Both the position numbers and the translations under genes were made by a program. Shown piece after piece: positions 16,000-24,351 of a DNA stretch of 57,284 nucleotides. The stretch covers positions 1 through 57,284 of the forward strand of contig NZ_CP063790.1 of the NCBI RefSeq assembly GCF_025860405.1, written 5' to 3'. This DNA comes from Tolypothrix sp. PCC 7712. GTDB taxonomy: Bacteria > Cyanobacteriota > Cyanobacteriia > Cyanobacteriales > Nostocaceae. The notes beneath the pieces were generated by a model. The model made no database searches and had not been told where the DNA came from. It saw only the letters and a program-made list of their open reading frames with translations. How positions within the stretch are numbered: position 1 is the first letter of the stretch; each line of letters starts with the position of its first letter.

Positions 16000-16030
16000 G
16001 CCCTCAGATATTTTATGAGGGCTTTATTTA
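16000..16030 (+). terminator. rho-independent terminator of rbp-rpsU
   Basis: Stem GCCCTCA / TGAGGGC with a 9-base loop (16000-16022) followed by TTTATTTA, 24 bases after the rpsU stop. A standard intrinsic terminator. Confidence 0.85.
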
Positions 16031-16201
16031 TGGAAATCAACACAAGTAATCAAAAAATAAGAATGAAATTTTCTGAGCTAGCTGAAAATCAATATAGGCA
16101 AGAGTTCTGAGAGCCATTATCGCGCACTGTTCTTGCTCGGTCGCAGCTGGGGGCGATCGCTTCTATTTGATAAAAATCGGATTTTGAGCAGTGAAGCGGA
16201 T

Positions 16202-16768
16202 TCAAATGGGGCGCTCCCAAGGTTCACTGTACTGCCGATATCCCAGACGCTTGAATGCAGAAATCATCCGCACGTTATTGACAGAAGTATCACAAAACAC
16301 CCGCCAAACTCCTACTTGTTGTAATGTAAGTGTTCCTTGTGACAATAGATCGTTTGCAAAACCATGCCCTCGGTACTCTGGTAACACGCCAATATCGTAG
16401 ATACTTCCTTCCTCTTTGCCTTCTTTGGCACATCCTGTAAAGATAACCGGAAGCACAAACCCTACAATGTCGTCATCTTCGTTAATCCCAAACTGCCACC
16501 AGTCATCTTGATACTCAAAGCCATCACTTGCCAAGTTCAAAAATTTCTCAGCCGCTTTGTCAGGCGAACTTTCTGAAATTTTTCTCTGATGACTTTCATC
16601 CATTGATGAAGCCATTACACGCGCAACAATTTTTATTAATGGATTGTCGCGCATTGCCTTGACTGGCTCAAAAGTCAATCGCCGTGGAACTTCAATTAAC
16701 GGTTTAGGCTCTTCCCAAACAAAGGGTACTTTTAGGTAAGTTTGCTGACCCATAGGCAATAGCAACAA
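16202..16768 (-). CDS. GNAT-family N-acetyltransferase
   Basis: A 188-residue acetyltransferase. The acetyl-CoA-binding motif A is evident as YDIGVLPEYRGHGFANDLLSQ (about 125-145), preceded by the DIVGFVLPVIF strand and followed by VFCDTSVNNVRMISAFKRLGY, a typical GNAT end. Its substrate cannot be told: small molecules, amino acids or proteins are all possible. It is a stand-alone gene between the rpsU terminator and the phosphotransferase-like gene. The start could also be the ATG six codons in (MGQQTYLK). Confidence 0.85.
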   Translation of the reverse strand: MLLLPMGQQTYLKVPFVWEEPKPLIEVPRRLTFEPVKAMRDNPLIKIVARVMASSMDESHQRKISESSPDKAAEKFLNLASDGFEYQDDWWQFGINEDDDIVGFVLPVIFTGCAKEGKEEGSIYDIGVLPEYRGHGFANDLLSQGTLTLQQVGVWRVFCDTSVNNVRMISAFKRLGYRQYSEPWERPI

Positions 16769-17113
16769 AAATTTATTACGCCTTTCATATTACACGATAC
16801 TACATAATCAGCGTGACAGTTGGTAACTTAACTTGCATAAGCACTTAACTGTATTTACAAACTTTGGAATAGCCCCGACCGAGCAAGGAAGTTGCACAGC
16901 ATTGGCTGCCCTAAACCTTTACTACAAACGATTGACAGCCTTTACAAGATAGCCGTTTCTTAACTGGCTTTCTTACTGAGACTGGCTTCTACAGTTGAGA
17001 GTATATGCTCTACTCTGCGCTCAAACCCAGATTCTATATAGCAATCTGCGGATATATGCACTCTGTTTACGGCATTTTCACGGCTCAATACGGTTTGATG
17101 CAGTCAGTCGTAT

Positions 17114-17743
17114 TTAATTGGGAGACAGTGCAACGAGTCGTTGGAATGCGGATGGTGCTGGACTATTTGTGAGATGTTGGCGTATCACCTCAGCACACGC
17201 AGCCGGACTTAACAACGAGGTATCAACTTCCAGGTCATAGATGCCAGGAATGTGGACTTCACTTTGCCATAACTGAACCGGACGTGGCACCGAGGAGTCG
17301 TCCTCACTGACCACGTTCCATCCCGTTTTTTGTCGTCTTTCCATAATTATTTCAATGGGACAGCGAACGCCTACGAACAAGACCGGCAATCCGTTTAAAC
17401 GCCGGACACTATCGACCAGAATGCCTCGCTTCGTTGCGTATGCGTCATGGTGTCCGACATCAACCACGACATTCAGTCCCAAGCGGCTATGGGCGGCGAT
17501 GGATTCATACATGGCACTGTACAGAATGGGAACGAGGGCTTCGATGTCCTGGCGTTCTCCTCCTGGCCGCAGACCAATCCCAGGCAGGTATCGTGCGGGA
17601 GTCATTTGCATAAACCTATCGACACCCAAGTTCATCCATAGGCCATCAAACGTCTCTTGAATCACTGCGACAATGCTCGACTTCCCCGATCGCGGGGTAC
17701 CATTCAAGATGATAATCTGTCCTAGCTCTGGTGTCTGTCCCAT
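17114..17743 (-). CDS. chloramphenicol-phosphotransferase-like kinase
   Basis: A 209-residue P-loop kinase of the CPT family, which transfers phosphate from ATP to the 3'-hydroxyl of chloramphenicol in Streptomyces. Walker A is ILNGTPRSGKSSI near the start, followed by WMNLGVDRFM (the catalytic-Asp region), PGIGLRPGG and VVVDVGHHDAYATKR, then FVGVRCPIEIIMERR, all family landmarks. The start at 17743 (MGQTPELGQ) is preferred over an upstream in-frame ATG at 17773 because the family begins just before the Walker strand. In cyanobacteria the true substrate is unknown, so resistance is not certain. Confidence 0.8.
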   Translation of the reverse strand: MGQTPELGQIIILNGTPRSGKSSIVAVIQETFDGLWMNLGVDRFMQMTPARYLPGIGLRPGGERQDIEALVPILYSAMYESIAAHSRLGLNVVVDVGHHDAYATKRGILVDSVRRLNGLPVLFVGVRCPIEIIMERRQKTGWNVVSEDDSSVPRPVQLWQSEVHIPGIYDLEVDTSLLSPAACAEVIRQHLTNSPAPSAFQRLVALSPN

Positions 17744-17841
17744 GATCAATCCTCGCATCCTTAATATATGCATTTTTAATATATATAGTTAGCAGTTCCA
17801 CATAATTAGGATTTCGTTGAATCTGCAACTGAAAGTGCTTC

Positions 17842-17870
17842 TACCTCTGCAATGAGATATTGCAGAGGTA
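17842..17870 (-). terminator. hairpin after the broken small gene
   Basis: An 11-bp stem (TACCTCTGCAA with TTGCAGAGGTA) and a 7-base loop, about 30 bases past the stop at 17901 on the minus strand. It probably ends that transcript. Confidence 0.6.
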
Positions 17871-17900
17871 GAAATTTGCTTTCTTATGCTTTCGACACGC

Positions 17901-18229
17901 CTATGAACTTGCACCAGCTTCAGCTACAGCAGCACCTTCTTCTGGTTTAGGCTCTTTCACTTTTTTTTCAAAAATTTGGATTCCGGCATCAATCACCTCA
18001 AAACCATTCTCTGTGCGTTCGCCAAGCTTACCCGATATAGCCCCTGCCCAGTCAGCAAACTCAGATGTGTTGGCTTCAGCCAAACGAGAAGCTTTTTGCA
18101 TTAACTTGAGCAGTAAAGACTATGCCGTTCTGATCGGTCAATGAGACTTCAACTTTTTTGTTCGCTGCTGGTGTAGCTGTTGGTAATTCACCACGCTCAT
18201 TTAATTGTCACTTCGCTCTTTACTTGCAT
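17901..18229 (-). pseudogene. small conserved cyanobacterial protein broken by two frameshifts
   Basis: Three overlapping minus-strand frames together read as one protein. It starts at 18229 with AGAGG before ATG and gives MQVKSEVTIK, then a stop. The next frame continues LNERGELPTATPAANKK and VEVSLTDQNGIVFTAQVNAK. The third frame, from about 18090, gives RLAEANTSEFADWAGAISGKL and DAGIQIFEKKVKEPKPEEG to 17901. The pieces join smoothly at natural points, so two small indels have disrupted a gene of about 105 residues. An open frame of 66 codons (17901-18101) remains and could be translated, but would lack the N-terminal half. The family and its function are unknown to me. Confidence 0.6.
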
Positions 18230-18373
18230 AGCTTGCCTCTAGCTCAATTTCACTATAATTATTGCGAAATAATATTAACAAAAACTAGCCAACGCTTTTT
18301 CAAGAGTTTCAGCAATAAATTATCTTTGCTTTTAGATAAAACTATCCGTTTTAGTAGTGAGAACTGATTGATG

Positions 18374-18581
18374 TCCCAATATCTCCCAATACGTCCCAAC
18401 AGTCATCATCATCTTTCCAAGAAATTCTAATAACTCCCAAAGTTTCCCAAAATTTCCCGAACTTTTCAATATTTAATCTACTCTATTGACATAATTCTCA
18501 TTAAGCTGAAAAGTCACCAATAATTCCCAATACTTCCCAACACAACTTCAGATATTCCCAAACAATCCCAATATTTCCCAA
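18374..18581. repeat. helically phased TCCCAA array
   Basis: TCCCAA recurs with an exact 10-base step in groups: 18374, 18384, 18394; 18435, 18445 and TCCCGA at 18455; 18525, 18535; 18556, 18566, 18576; plus the variant TTCCAA at 18415. The groups stay nearly in phase over 200 bases, so all copies face one side of the helix. It lies between the caspase gene's terminator and the pseudogene at 17901-18229. A multi-site binding region for a regulator, or an origin/centromere-like array, is likely. Confidence 0.75.
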
Positions 18582-18667
18582 AAATATTGACCTGAAAAAC
18601 TGACTACAAATCCCCGCACAGTACGCAAAAATGTTTTGACAGATTTTTTTGGAGAGAAAGTAGCGAA

Positions 18668-18697
18668 GATACCGTTGGCAAATTTGCCAACGGTATC
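18668..18697. terminator. perfect palindromic hairpin after the caspase-WD40 gene
   Basis: A perfect 30-base palindrome with half-site GATACCGTTGGCAAA, 16 bases past the stop of the minus-strand caspase gene. It can work as a terminator in both directions. Confidence 0.75.
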
Positions 18698-18713
18698 TAT
18701 TTCTTCATAGCCC

Positions 18714-21700
18714 TTAACGGGGAATAGTTACACTTGGATCTAATTTTCGGGCTTGATTAAATTTAGCGTTAGCACCTTTAATGTCTCTATCCAACTGCGA
18801 TAAAGCTTGACCTTGGTTAACCAGAAATTGAGCCTTTTTGGTGTTGCTCCAGTTAGCATAGTTGAGACAGGTTTGGGCTGCGCCTTTAGCTTCCTCAGTT
18901 TTGGCATGTACAAGGGCGGGATGGTTGTATAAGCGATCGCACCCTATTTTTAGCCAATCTTGCCAATTACCACCAAGCCACAACCTTAGTGTGCTGTCAT
19001 CGCTACCACTGACAATGTACTTGCCATCGGGACTGAACGCCAGTGCTAAGACAAATGATGTATGACCATTGAAGGTGTGGAGCAACTTGCCGTTGATATC
19101 CCACAACCGTAGTGTGCTGTCTGCACTACTACTGACAATATACTTGCCATCGGGACTGAACGCCAGTGCCGAGATAAGTTGTGTATGACCGTTGAGGGTG
19201 TGGAGCAACTTGCCGTTTGTATCCCACAACTTGAGTGTCCTGTCAGTACTGCCACTGACAATATACTTACCATCGGGACTGAACGCCAGTGCAAAGACAG
19301 ATTCTGTATGACCGTTGAGGGTGTGGAGCAACTTGCCGTTGGTATCCCACAACTTGAGTGTGTTGTCTCCACTACCACTGACAATATACTTGCCATCAGG
19401 ACTGAACGCCAGTGCCGAGACAGATTCTGTATGACCGTTGAGGGTGTGGAGCAACTTACCGTTGATATCCCATAACCTGAGTGTCTTGTCATAACTGCCA
19501 CTGACAATATACTTACCATCGGGACTGAACGCCAGTGCAAAGACAGATTCTGTATGACCGTTGAGGGTGTGGAGCAACTTGCCGTCTGTATCCCACAACT
19601 TGAGTGTGTGATCCACACTGCCACTGACAATATATTTGCCATCGGGACTGAACGCCAGCACCCTGACAAGTTGTGTATGACCGTTGAGGGTGTGGAGCAA
19701 CTTACCGTTGATATCCCATAACCTGAGTGTCCTGTCAGTACTGCCACTGACAATATACTTACCATCGGGACTGAACGCCAGTGCAAAGACAGATTCTGTA
19801 TGACCGTTGAGGGTGTGGAGCAACTTGCCGTTGATATCCCATAACCTGAGTGTCTTGTCATAACTGCCACTGACAATATACTTACCATCGGGACTGAACG
19901 CCAGCACCCTGACAAGTTCTGTATGACCGTTGAGGGTGTGGAGCAACTTACCGTTGATATCCCATAACCTGAGTGTCTTGTCATAACTGCCACTGACAAT
20001 ATACTTACCATCGGGACTGAACGCCAGTGCAAAGACAGATTCTGTATGACCGTTGAGGGTGTGGAGCAACTTACCGTTGATATCCCATAACCTGAGTGTG
20101 TTGTCTCCACTGCCACTGACAATATACTTACCATCGGGACTGAACGCCAGTGCAAAGACAGATTCTGTATGACCGTTGAGGGTGTAGAGTAATCTACCAT
20201 TTGTATCCCACAACTTGAGTGTGTGATCCACACTGCCACTGACAATATATTTGCCATCGGGACTGAACGCCAGTGCTAAGACTGATGCTGTATGACCGTT
20301 GAGGGTGTGGAGCAACTTACCGTTGATATCCCATAACCTGAGTGTCTTGTCATAACTGCCACTGACAATATACTTACCATCGGGACTGAACGCCAGTGCC
20401 GAGACAGATTCTGTATGACCGTTGAGGGTGTGGAGCAACTTACCGTTGATATCCCATAACCTGAGTGTCTTGTCTCCACTGCCACTGACAATATACTTGC
20501 CATCGGGACTGAACGCCAGTGCCGAGACAGATTCTGTATGACCGTTGAGGGTGTGGAGCAACTTACCGTTGATATCCCATAACCTGAGTGTCTTGTCTCC
20601 ACTGCCACTGACAATATACTTACCATCGGGACTGAACGCCAGTGCCGAGACAGATTCTGTATGACCGTTGAGGGTGTGGAGCAACTTACCGTTGATATCC
20701 CATAACCTGAGTGTCTTGTCTCCACTGCCACTGACAATATACTTACCATCGGGACTGAACGCCAGTGCCGAGACAGATTCTGTATGACCGTTGAGGGTGT
20801 AGAGTAATCTACCATTTGTATCCCACAACTTGAGTGTGTGATCCACACTGCCACTGACAATATATTTGCCATCGGGACTAAACGCTACCGCACTGACACT
20901 TTTTGTATGCCCCAAGAAGATATTGCGCTCATGAACAGATTCTATAGCTTCCGACAAACTAGATTGAACTTCACTCAGCACTTTGTTAAGGGATGACTGA
21001 CTTTCACCAGTTGCCTGAATTGCTGAAATTAATTGCTCTACATTTGTTTGTACTGAAAGCTGATACTTAATATTTGCACCTTTTTCACGCAAACTAGCAA
21101 TTTTTGCTTGTTGTTTGGCATTAGCTTCCTGTTGATGTGATTCTTTAGCAAATTTTGTGGCTCTAGCTTCTTGGTTTTTGGCATTAGCTTCCTGCTGACG
21201 CGATTCCTTGGCAAATTCTTTAGCTTTAGCTTCCTGAGTTTTAGCGATCGCAGTTTGTTGTTTGGCTATACCTTCTTGCTGACGCGATTCCTTGGCAAAT
21301 TCTCTAGCTTTAGCTTCCTGAGTTTTAGCGATCGCAGTTTGTTGTTTGGCTATAGCTTCCTGCTGACGCGATTCCTCGGCAAATTTTGTGGCTCTAGCTT
21401 CTTGAGTTTTGGCGTTTTCAGCCTGTTGTTTAGCGTTTTGGGCTTGTTCTTTAGCAATAGCTTCCTGTTTACGCGACTCTAAGCCAAAAATTGTAGATGC
21501 GATCGCTCCTATAGCTACTACTGCTACAAAAGAAGCCACTGCGCCTAACTGGAACCATTTATTTCGCCGACGCTGTTGAATGCTTTTTTGAACAAACTCA
21601 GATGCTAAATGCGAAAGTAAACCGAGTTCCCCATATTCTTGTAAGAAATTCTCTGCTTCTGCTAATTTTGGCCCGGTAAATAGATAATCTTTCGACTTGT

Positions 21701-23726
21701 TTTTACTTTCCCACTCTTCTGCTGCTGCTTCAATCTTACGTTCAATACGGATTGCGACTCGGTTTTCTGTTACCCAAGAACGCAACTTTGGCCAATAGCG
21801 AATTAGTGCTTCATGGGCTACATCCACTACTGTCACTGTCTTTTCACTCTCACCCCTTGCTTGTAGTTCTGATGTAACGACTAATCTCGCATCTGCCAAT
21901 TTGCTCAGTACTTGTTCCACCACTGCTGCAGATTGCTGGGAGTTGATTAAATCTGTTTTAAATACCTGTCTGCGGGTATCTTCTGTTCCCTCTCCCAAGT
22001 GAGTTAATTCGATAAATATGCGTTTAGCAGTTGCTTGTTCTTCTTTAGTCTTGAACGCATCATAAACTTCATCTGCTCGTTTTTGTAGTGTACCTTTCAC
22101 TCCGCCCATTCGGCTATATTCTGCCAGTGTTAAGCGGTTTACCTCTCGTTTGCGCCACAATTCTGTCAGGGTGTATTGTAACAAAGGCAAAGTACCAGGG
22201 CCTTCGACATCGGCTAACATTTGTTCTACTAGTTCCCGCTGTACTTCTAAACCTACTTGATAAGCAGGTTGGGTAATAGCTTCTGTCAACTCCTTTTTAT
22301 TCATGGGAGTGACAGTGATGAGATTTGCTTGAATTTTCTGTGCCAATCCTGCATATTCCTGTTCTGCACATTTGCCAAAGAAATCTGCCCGCATTGTCAC
22401 TACAACTGTCAACAGAGAATTATTTAATGCCCCTAAAAAGCATTCAAAAAACCGCTGTCTCTCCCTTTCATTTTGACAGAGAGTAAAAACTTCTTCTAAT
22501 TGGTCAATCACCAGGATGAAACGCTGAGTGTTAGCATCAGTTTCTAGTTCATGGGATAATTCTAGCGATCGCAATGTAGTTTGAACTAATTGCGTTAATC
22601 CGCTTGCACCTTTGTTAAGTAATTCTTCAGCCGTTGCTAACTCTTCCCCATAGCCAATTACTCTAGCTAAACTCTGCAGGGGATGTTCTCCGGGGCGAAA
22701 AATCTTGATTACCCATTGATCGCTTCCGCCTAATCTTTTACCTAGTTTCAGCTGATAAAGTAAACCTGCTTTCACTACACTAGACTTACCACTTCCAGAA
22801 GCCCCAATCACTGCTAAAAAATTTCCTTGCCGAAGATTTTCTAACAGCGAATCGGTTAAAGCGGTGCGTCCGTAGAAATATTTGGGGTCTGAATCGTTAA
22901 ACTCAAAAGCTGCTAAACCTTTATAAGGGCAGAATTCTGCCATTAACACCGCACGGTCAATTTTTTCTTTTTGTCCCGTGAGGATAATTTCGCCGCCAGT
23001 GTTGTGAAAAATAGGACGCTGACGGGCAGTTTTTAACTGTTGCTGAACTAAGTCAACGAGTGAGTAATTTGTCACCCAGTCTTCAGCATGATTTTCTGGT
23101 TTTAACGCTTCTACTAATGCAGCACTCAAAATCCCATGATTGCTACTCAAGTCTTCATAAGCGACTTCAAAGCCACGGGAAGCGGCAATTAAACACCTAT
23201 CCTTAGTTTCAAAACTCCCCGGATCGGCATCATGGAAATTAATAAATTCGCCGCTATGACAACAATCTAACCAAACTATTTGCTGCCGTACTGGGGAAGA
23301 TTGTAAGAGTTTACGTAACCAGTCTAGGGAAAGTCCCCAATCTCCCATCAAAGGACAAGTATCGCTGGTGCCTAAAAAGCCTTCTATGACTCCACCTATA
23401 TCTTTGCGTAAACCATGCCCTGCAAAAAATAACAAAGCTGTATCAGGAATGCTACGTCCAGGGGGGTTGAAGAGTTGGACAATCGCTGTTTCTAATTCTT
23501 TAATTGTTAGCTGCTGTTGCGGATCGACAAACCAAGATCCATCCTGATTATAAGCTGCTGGTAATCGCTCGACATGGAACTTGCCATAGGTTTCTAAGAC
23601 TTGGGCTATGGCTTCAGCATCAATTGCTGGCGCTTGGAGATGCGGCGGGCGATCGCTAGCTTTTTCAATCAGCGTCGGATAGCGATTAATCCCGATCACC
23701 AGTGCTTCTCTTTCCATAGTCGCCAA
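18714..23726 (-). CDS. caspase - nSTAND NTPase - WD40 protein (bacterial NLR-like death effector)
   Basis: A 1670-residue multi-domain protein. Residues 1-250 are a caspase-like peptidase (C14) with catalytic His104 in LLFFAGHG and Cys156 in WLDCCHSGEF. Residues about 265-690 are a STAND ATPase with YFYGRTALTDSL, Walker A GASGSGKS (308-315) and Walker B FILVIDQLEEVF. A transmembrane-like segment (about residues 735-760, GAVASFVAVVAIGAIA) is followed by an Ala/Gln/Glu-rich repetitive coiled coil. Sixteen WD40 repeats of exactly 41 residues follow, then a short helical tail. Such proteins are thought to sense a ligand with the WD40 part, assemble through the NTPase and activate the protease, killing the cell. 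A divergent pair of genes lies 64 bases from its start and may be its partner. Confidence 0.93.
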   Translation of the reverse strand: MATMEREALVIGINRYPTLIEKASDRPPHLQAPAIDAEAIAQVLETYGKFHVERLPAAYNQDGSWFVDPQQQLTIKELETAIVQLFNPPGRSIPDTALLFFAGHGLRKDIGGVIEGFLGTSDTCPLMGDWGLSLDWLRKLLQSSPVRQQIVWLDCCHSGEFINFHDADPGSFETKDRCLIAASRGFEVAYEDLSSNHGILSAALVEALKPENHAEDWVTNYSLVDLVQQQLKTARQRPIFHNTGGEIILTGQKEKIDRAVLMAEFCPYKGLAAFEFNDSDPKYFYGRTALTDSLLENLRQGNFLAVIGASGSGKSSVVKAGLLYQLKLGKRLGGSDQWVIKIFRPGEHPLQSLARVIGYGEELATAEELLNKGASGLTQLVQTTLRSLELSHELETDANTQRFILVIDQLEEVFTLCQNERERQRFFECFLGALNNSLLTVVVTMRADFFGKCAEQEYAGLAQKIQANLITVTPMNKKELTEAITQPAYQVGLEVQRELVEQMLADVEGPGTLPLLQYTLTELWRKREVNRLTLAEYSRMGGVKGTLQKRADEVYDAFKTKEEQATAKRIFIELTHLGEGTEDTRRQVFKTDLINSQQSAAVVEQVLSKLADARLVVTSELQARGESEKTVTVVDVAHEALIRYWPKLRSWVTENRVAIRIERKIEAAAEEWESKNKSKDYLFTGPKLAEAENFLQEYGELGLLSHLASEFVQKSIQQRRRNKWFQLGAVASFVAVVAIGAIASTIFGLESRKQEAIAKEQAQNAKQQAENAKTQEARATKFAEESRQQEAIAKQQTAIAKTQEAKAREFAKESRQQEGIAKQQTAIAKTQEAKAKEFAKESRQQEANAKNQEARATKFAKESHQQEANAKQQAKIASLREKGANIKYQLSVQTNVEQLISAIQATGESQSSLNKVLSEVQSSLSEAIESVHERNIFLGHTKSVSAVAFSPDGKYIVSGSVDHTLKLWDTNGRLLYTLNGHTESVSALAFSPDGKYIVSGSGDKTLRLWDINGKLLHTLNGHTESVSALAFSPDGKYIVSGSGDKTLRLWDINGKLLHTLNGHTESVSALAFSPDGKYIVSGSGDKTLRLWDINGKLLHTLNGHTESVSALAFSPDGKYIVSGSYDKTLRLWDINGKLLHTLNGHTASVLALAFSPDGKYIVSGSVDHTLKLWDTNGRLLYTLNGHTESVFALAFSPDGKYIVSGSGDNTLRLWDINGKLLHTLNGHTESVFALAFSPDGKYIVSGSYDKTLRLWDINGKLLHTLNGHTELVRVLAFSPDGKYIVSGSYDKTLRLWDINGKLLHTLNGHTESVFALAFSPDGKYIVSGSTDRTLRLWDINGKLLHTLNGHTQLVRVLAFSPDGKYIVSGSVDHTLKLWDTDGKLLHTLNGHTESVFALAFSPDGKYIVSGSYDKTLRLWDINGKLLHTLNGHTESVSALAFSPDGKYIVSGSGDNTLKLWDTNGKLLHTLNGHTESVFALAFSPDGKYIVSGSTDRTLKLWDTNGKLLHTLNGHTQLISALAFSPDGKYIVSSSADSTLRLWDINGKLLHTFNGHTSFVLALAFSPDGKYIVSGSDDSTLRLWLGGNWQDWLKIGCDRLYNHPALVHAKTEEAKGAAQTCLNYANWSNTKKAQFLVNQGQALSQLDRDIKGANAKFNQARKLDPSVTIPR
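18975..20920 (-). repeat. 16 tandem 123-bp WD40 repeats, nearly identical
   Basis: Sixteen direct repeats of 123 bases, each coding for one 41-residue WD40 unit (core FSPDGKYIVSGS..). Most of each unit is identical at DNA level. Differences cluster at residues 4, 5, 7 and 8 (after GHT) and at 23 and 25 (around SGS-x-D-x-T). This shows recent expansion or gene conversion with retained variation at surface positions. Confidence 0.9.
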
Positions 23727-23790
23727 TTAATTTAAGTATCGAATAAACTTAATGTTAATCATGTAACTTCAAATATTCGTAATTTTCCTC

Positions 23791-24273
23791 ATGGAATCTA
23801 CTGAAATTAACAATACTTTATTAGCGCTATTGCTTGCCTTGAAGGATTCTGACATTTCTTTAAGCAATACAGAACAATCTGATTTATACCAAGCTGCTGA
23901 ACAACTTTCAGCTAACCCAAAAGCCTGGGAAATACTCATCGCACCCCGTCTGTTGATGACGATTCAAGCTAACGCCGCTTTAAATCAACGCTTTCAAGCT
24001 GCAAAATCGCAATTAGATAATTTAGGCGATCGCATTCCTCTGAACTTACTACCTAGCGAAGCTGAACTCGAACTAGCTGCACCAAAGCATAAGCCTCAAC
24101 CGACAACCCGTGCTATTCCCCAAGTTAGCGCCTCTGATTTGAGAAGCAATGAAATTACCAATATGGCTATTAGAGTAATGACAACTTCTAATCCTGCGGA
24201 AACTGCTAAAAAATTAAATGGTTTTGAACAATTCCAACAATTTTTAAGCCAAAATCTTAGTCAAAATCAGTAA
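23791..24273 (+). CDS. hypothetical protein divergent from the caspase-NLR gene
   Basis: A 160-residue mostly helical protein: IN(N)TLLALLLALKDSDISLSNTEQSDLYQAAEQLS at the start, a Pro-rich linker in the middle (about 95-110) and a C-terminal helical domain around SNEITNMAIRVM. No family is recognised. Its start is only 64 bases from the start of the caspase-NLR gene on the other strand, and 78 bases separate it from the next gene. Shared control with the caspase gene is likely. It could be an adaptor or regulator of the system; this is inference. Confidence 0.65.
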   Translation: MESTEINNTLLALLLALKDSDISLSNTEQSDLYQAAEQLSANPKAWEILIAPRLLMTIQANAALNQRFQAAKSQLDNLGDRIPLNLLPSEAELELAAPKHKPQPTTRAIPQVSASDLRSNEITNMAIRVMTTSNPAETAKKLNGFEQFQQFLSQNLSQNQ

Positions 24274-24351
24274 TTTGTCGTTAAGGATGTGTTATGACAT
24301 CGCTCATAACGCATCCTACTAATATTAAAAAATATAAAATTATTTTCTTAA

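Noticed and set aside
16960..17088. Small minus-strand frame (SRENAVNRVHISADCYIESGF...)
   Set aside because: It looks somewhat protein-like over 42 codons but has only a TTG start, no ribosome-binding site and no recognisable family; it may be a gene scrap.
18975..20920. Long open frames on both strands inside the WD40 region
   Set aside because: They arise from the 123-bp repeat unit, whose length is divisible by three, so any frame open in one unit is open in all. The translations are repetitive and show no domain.
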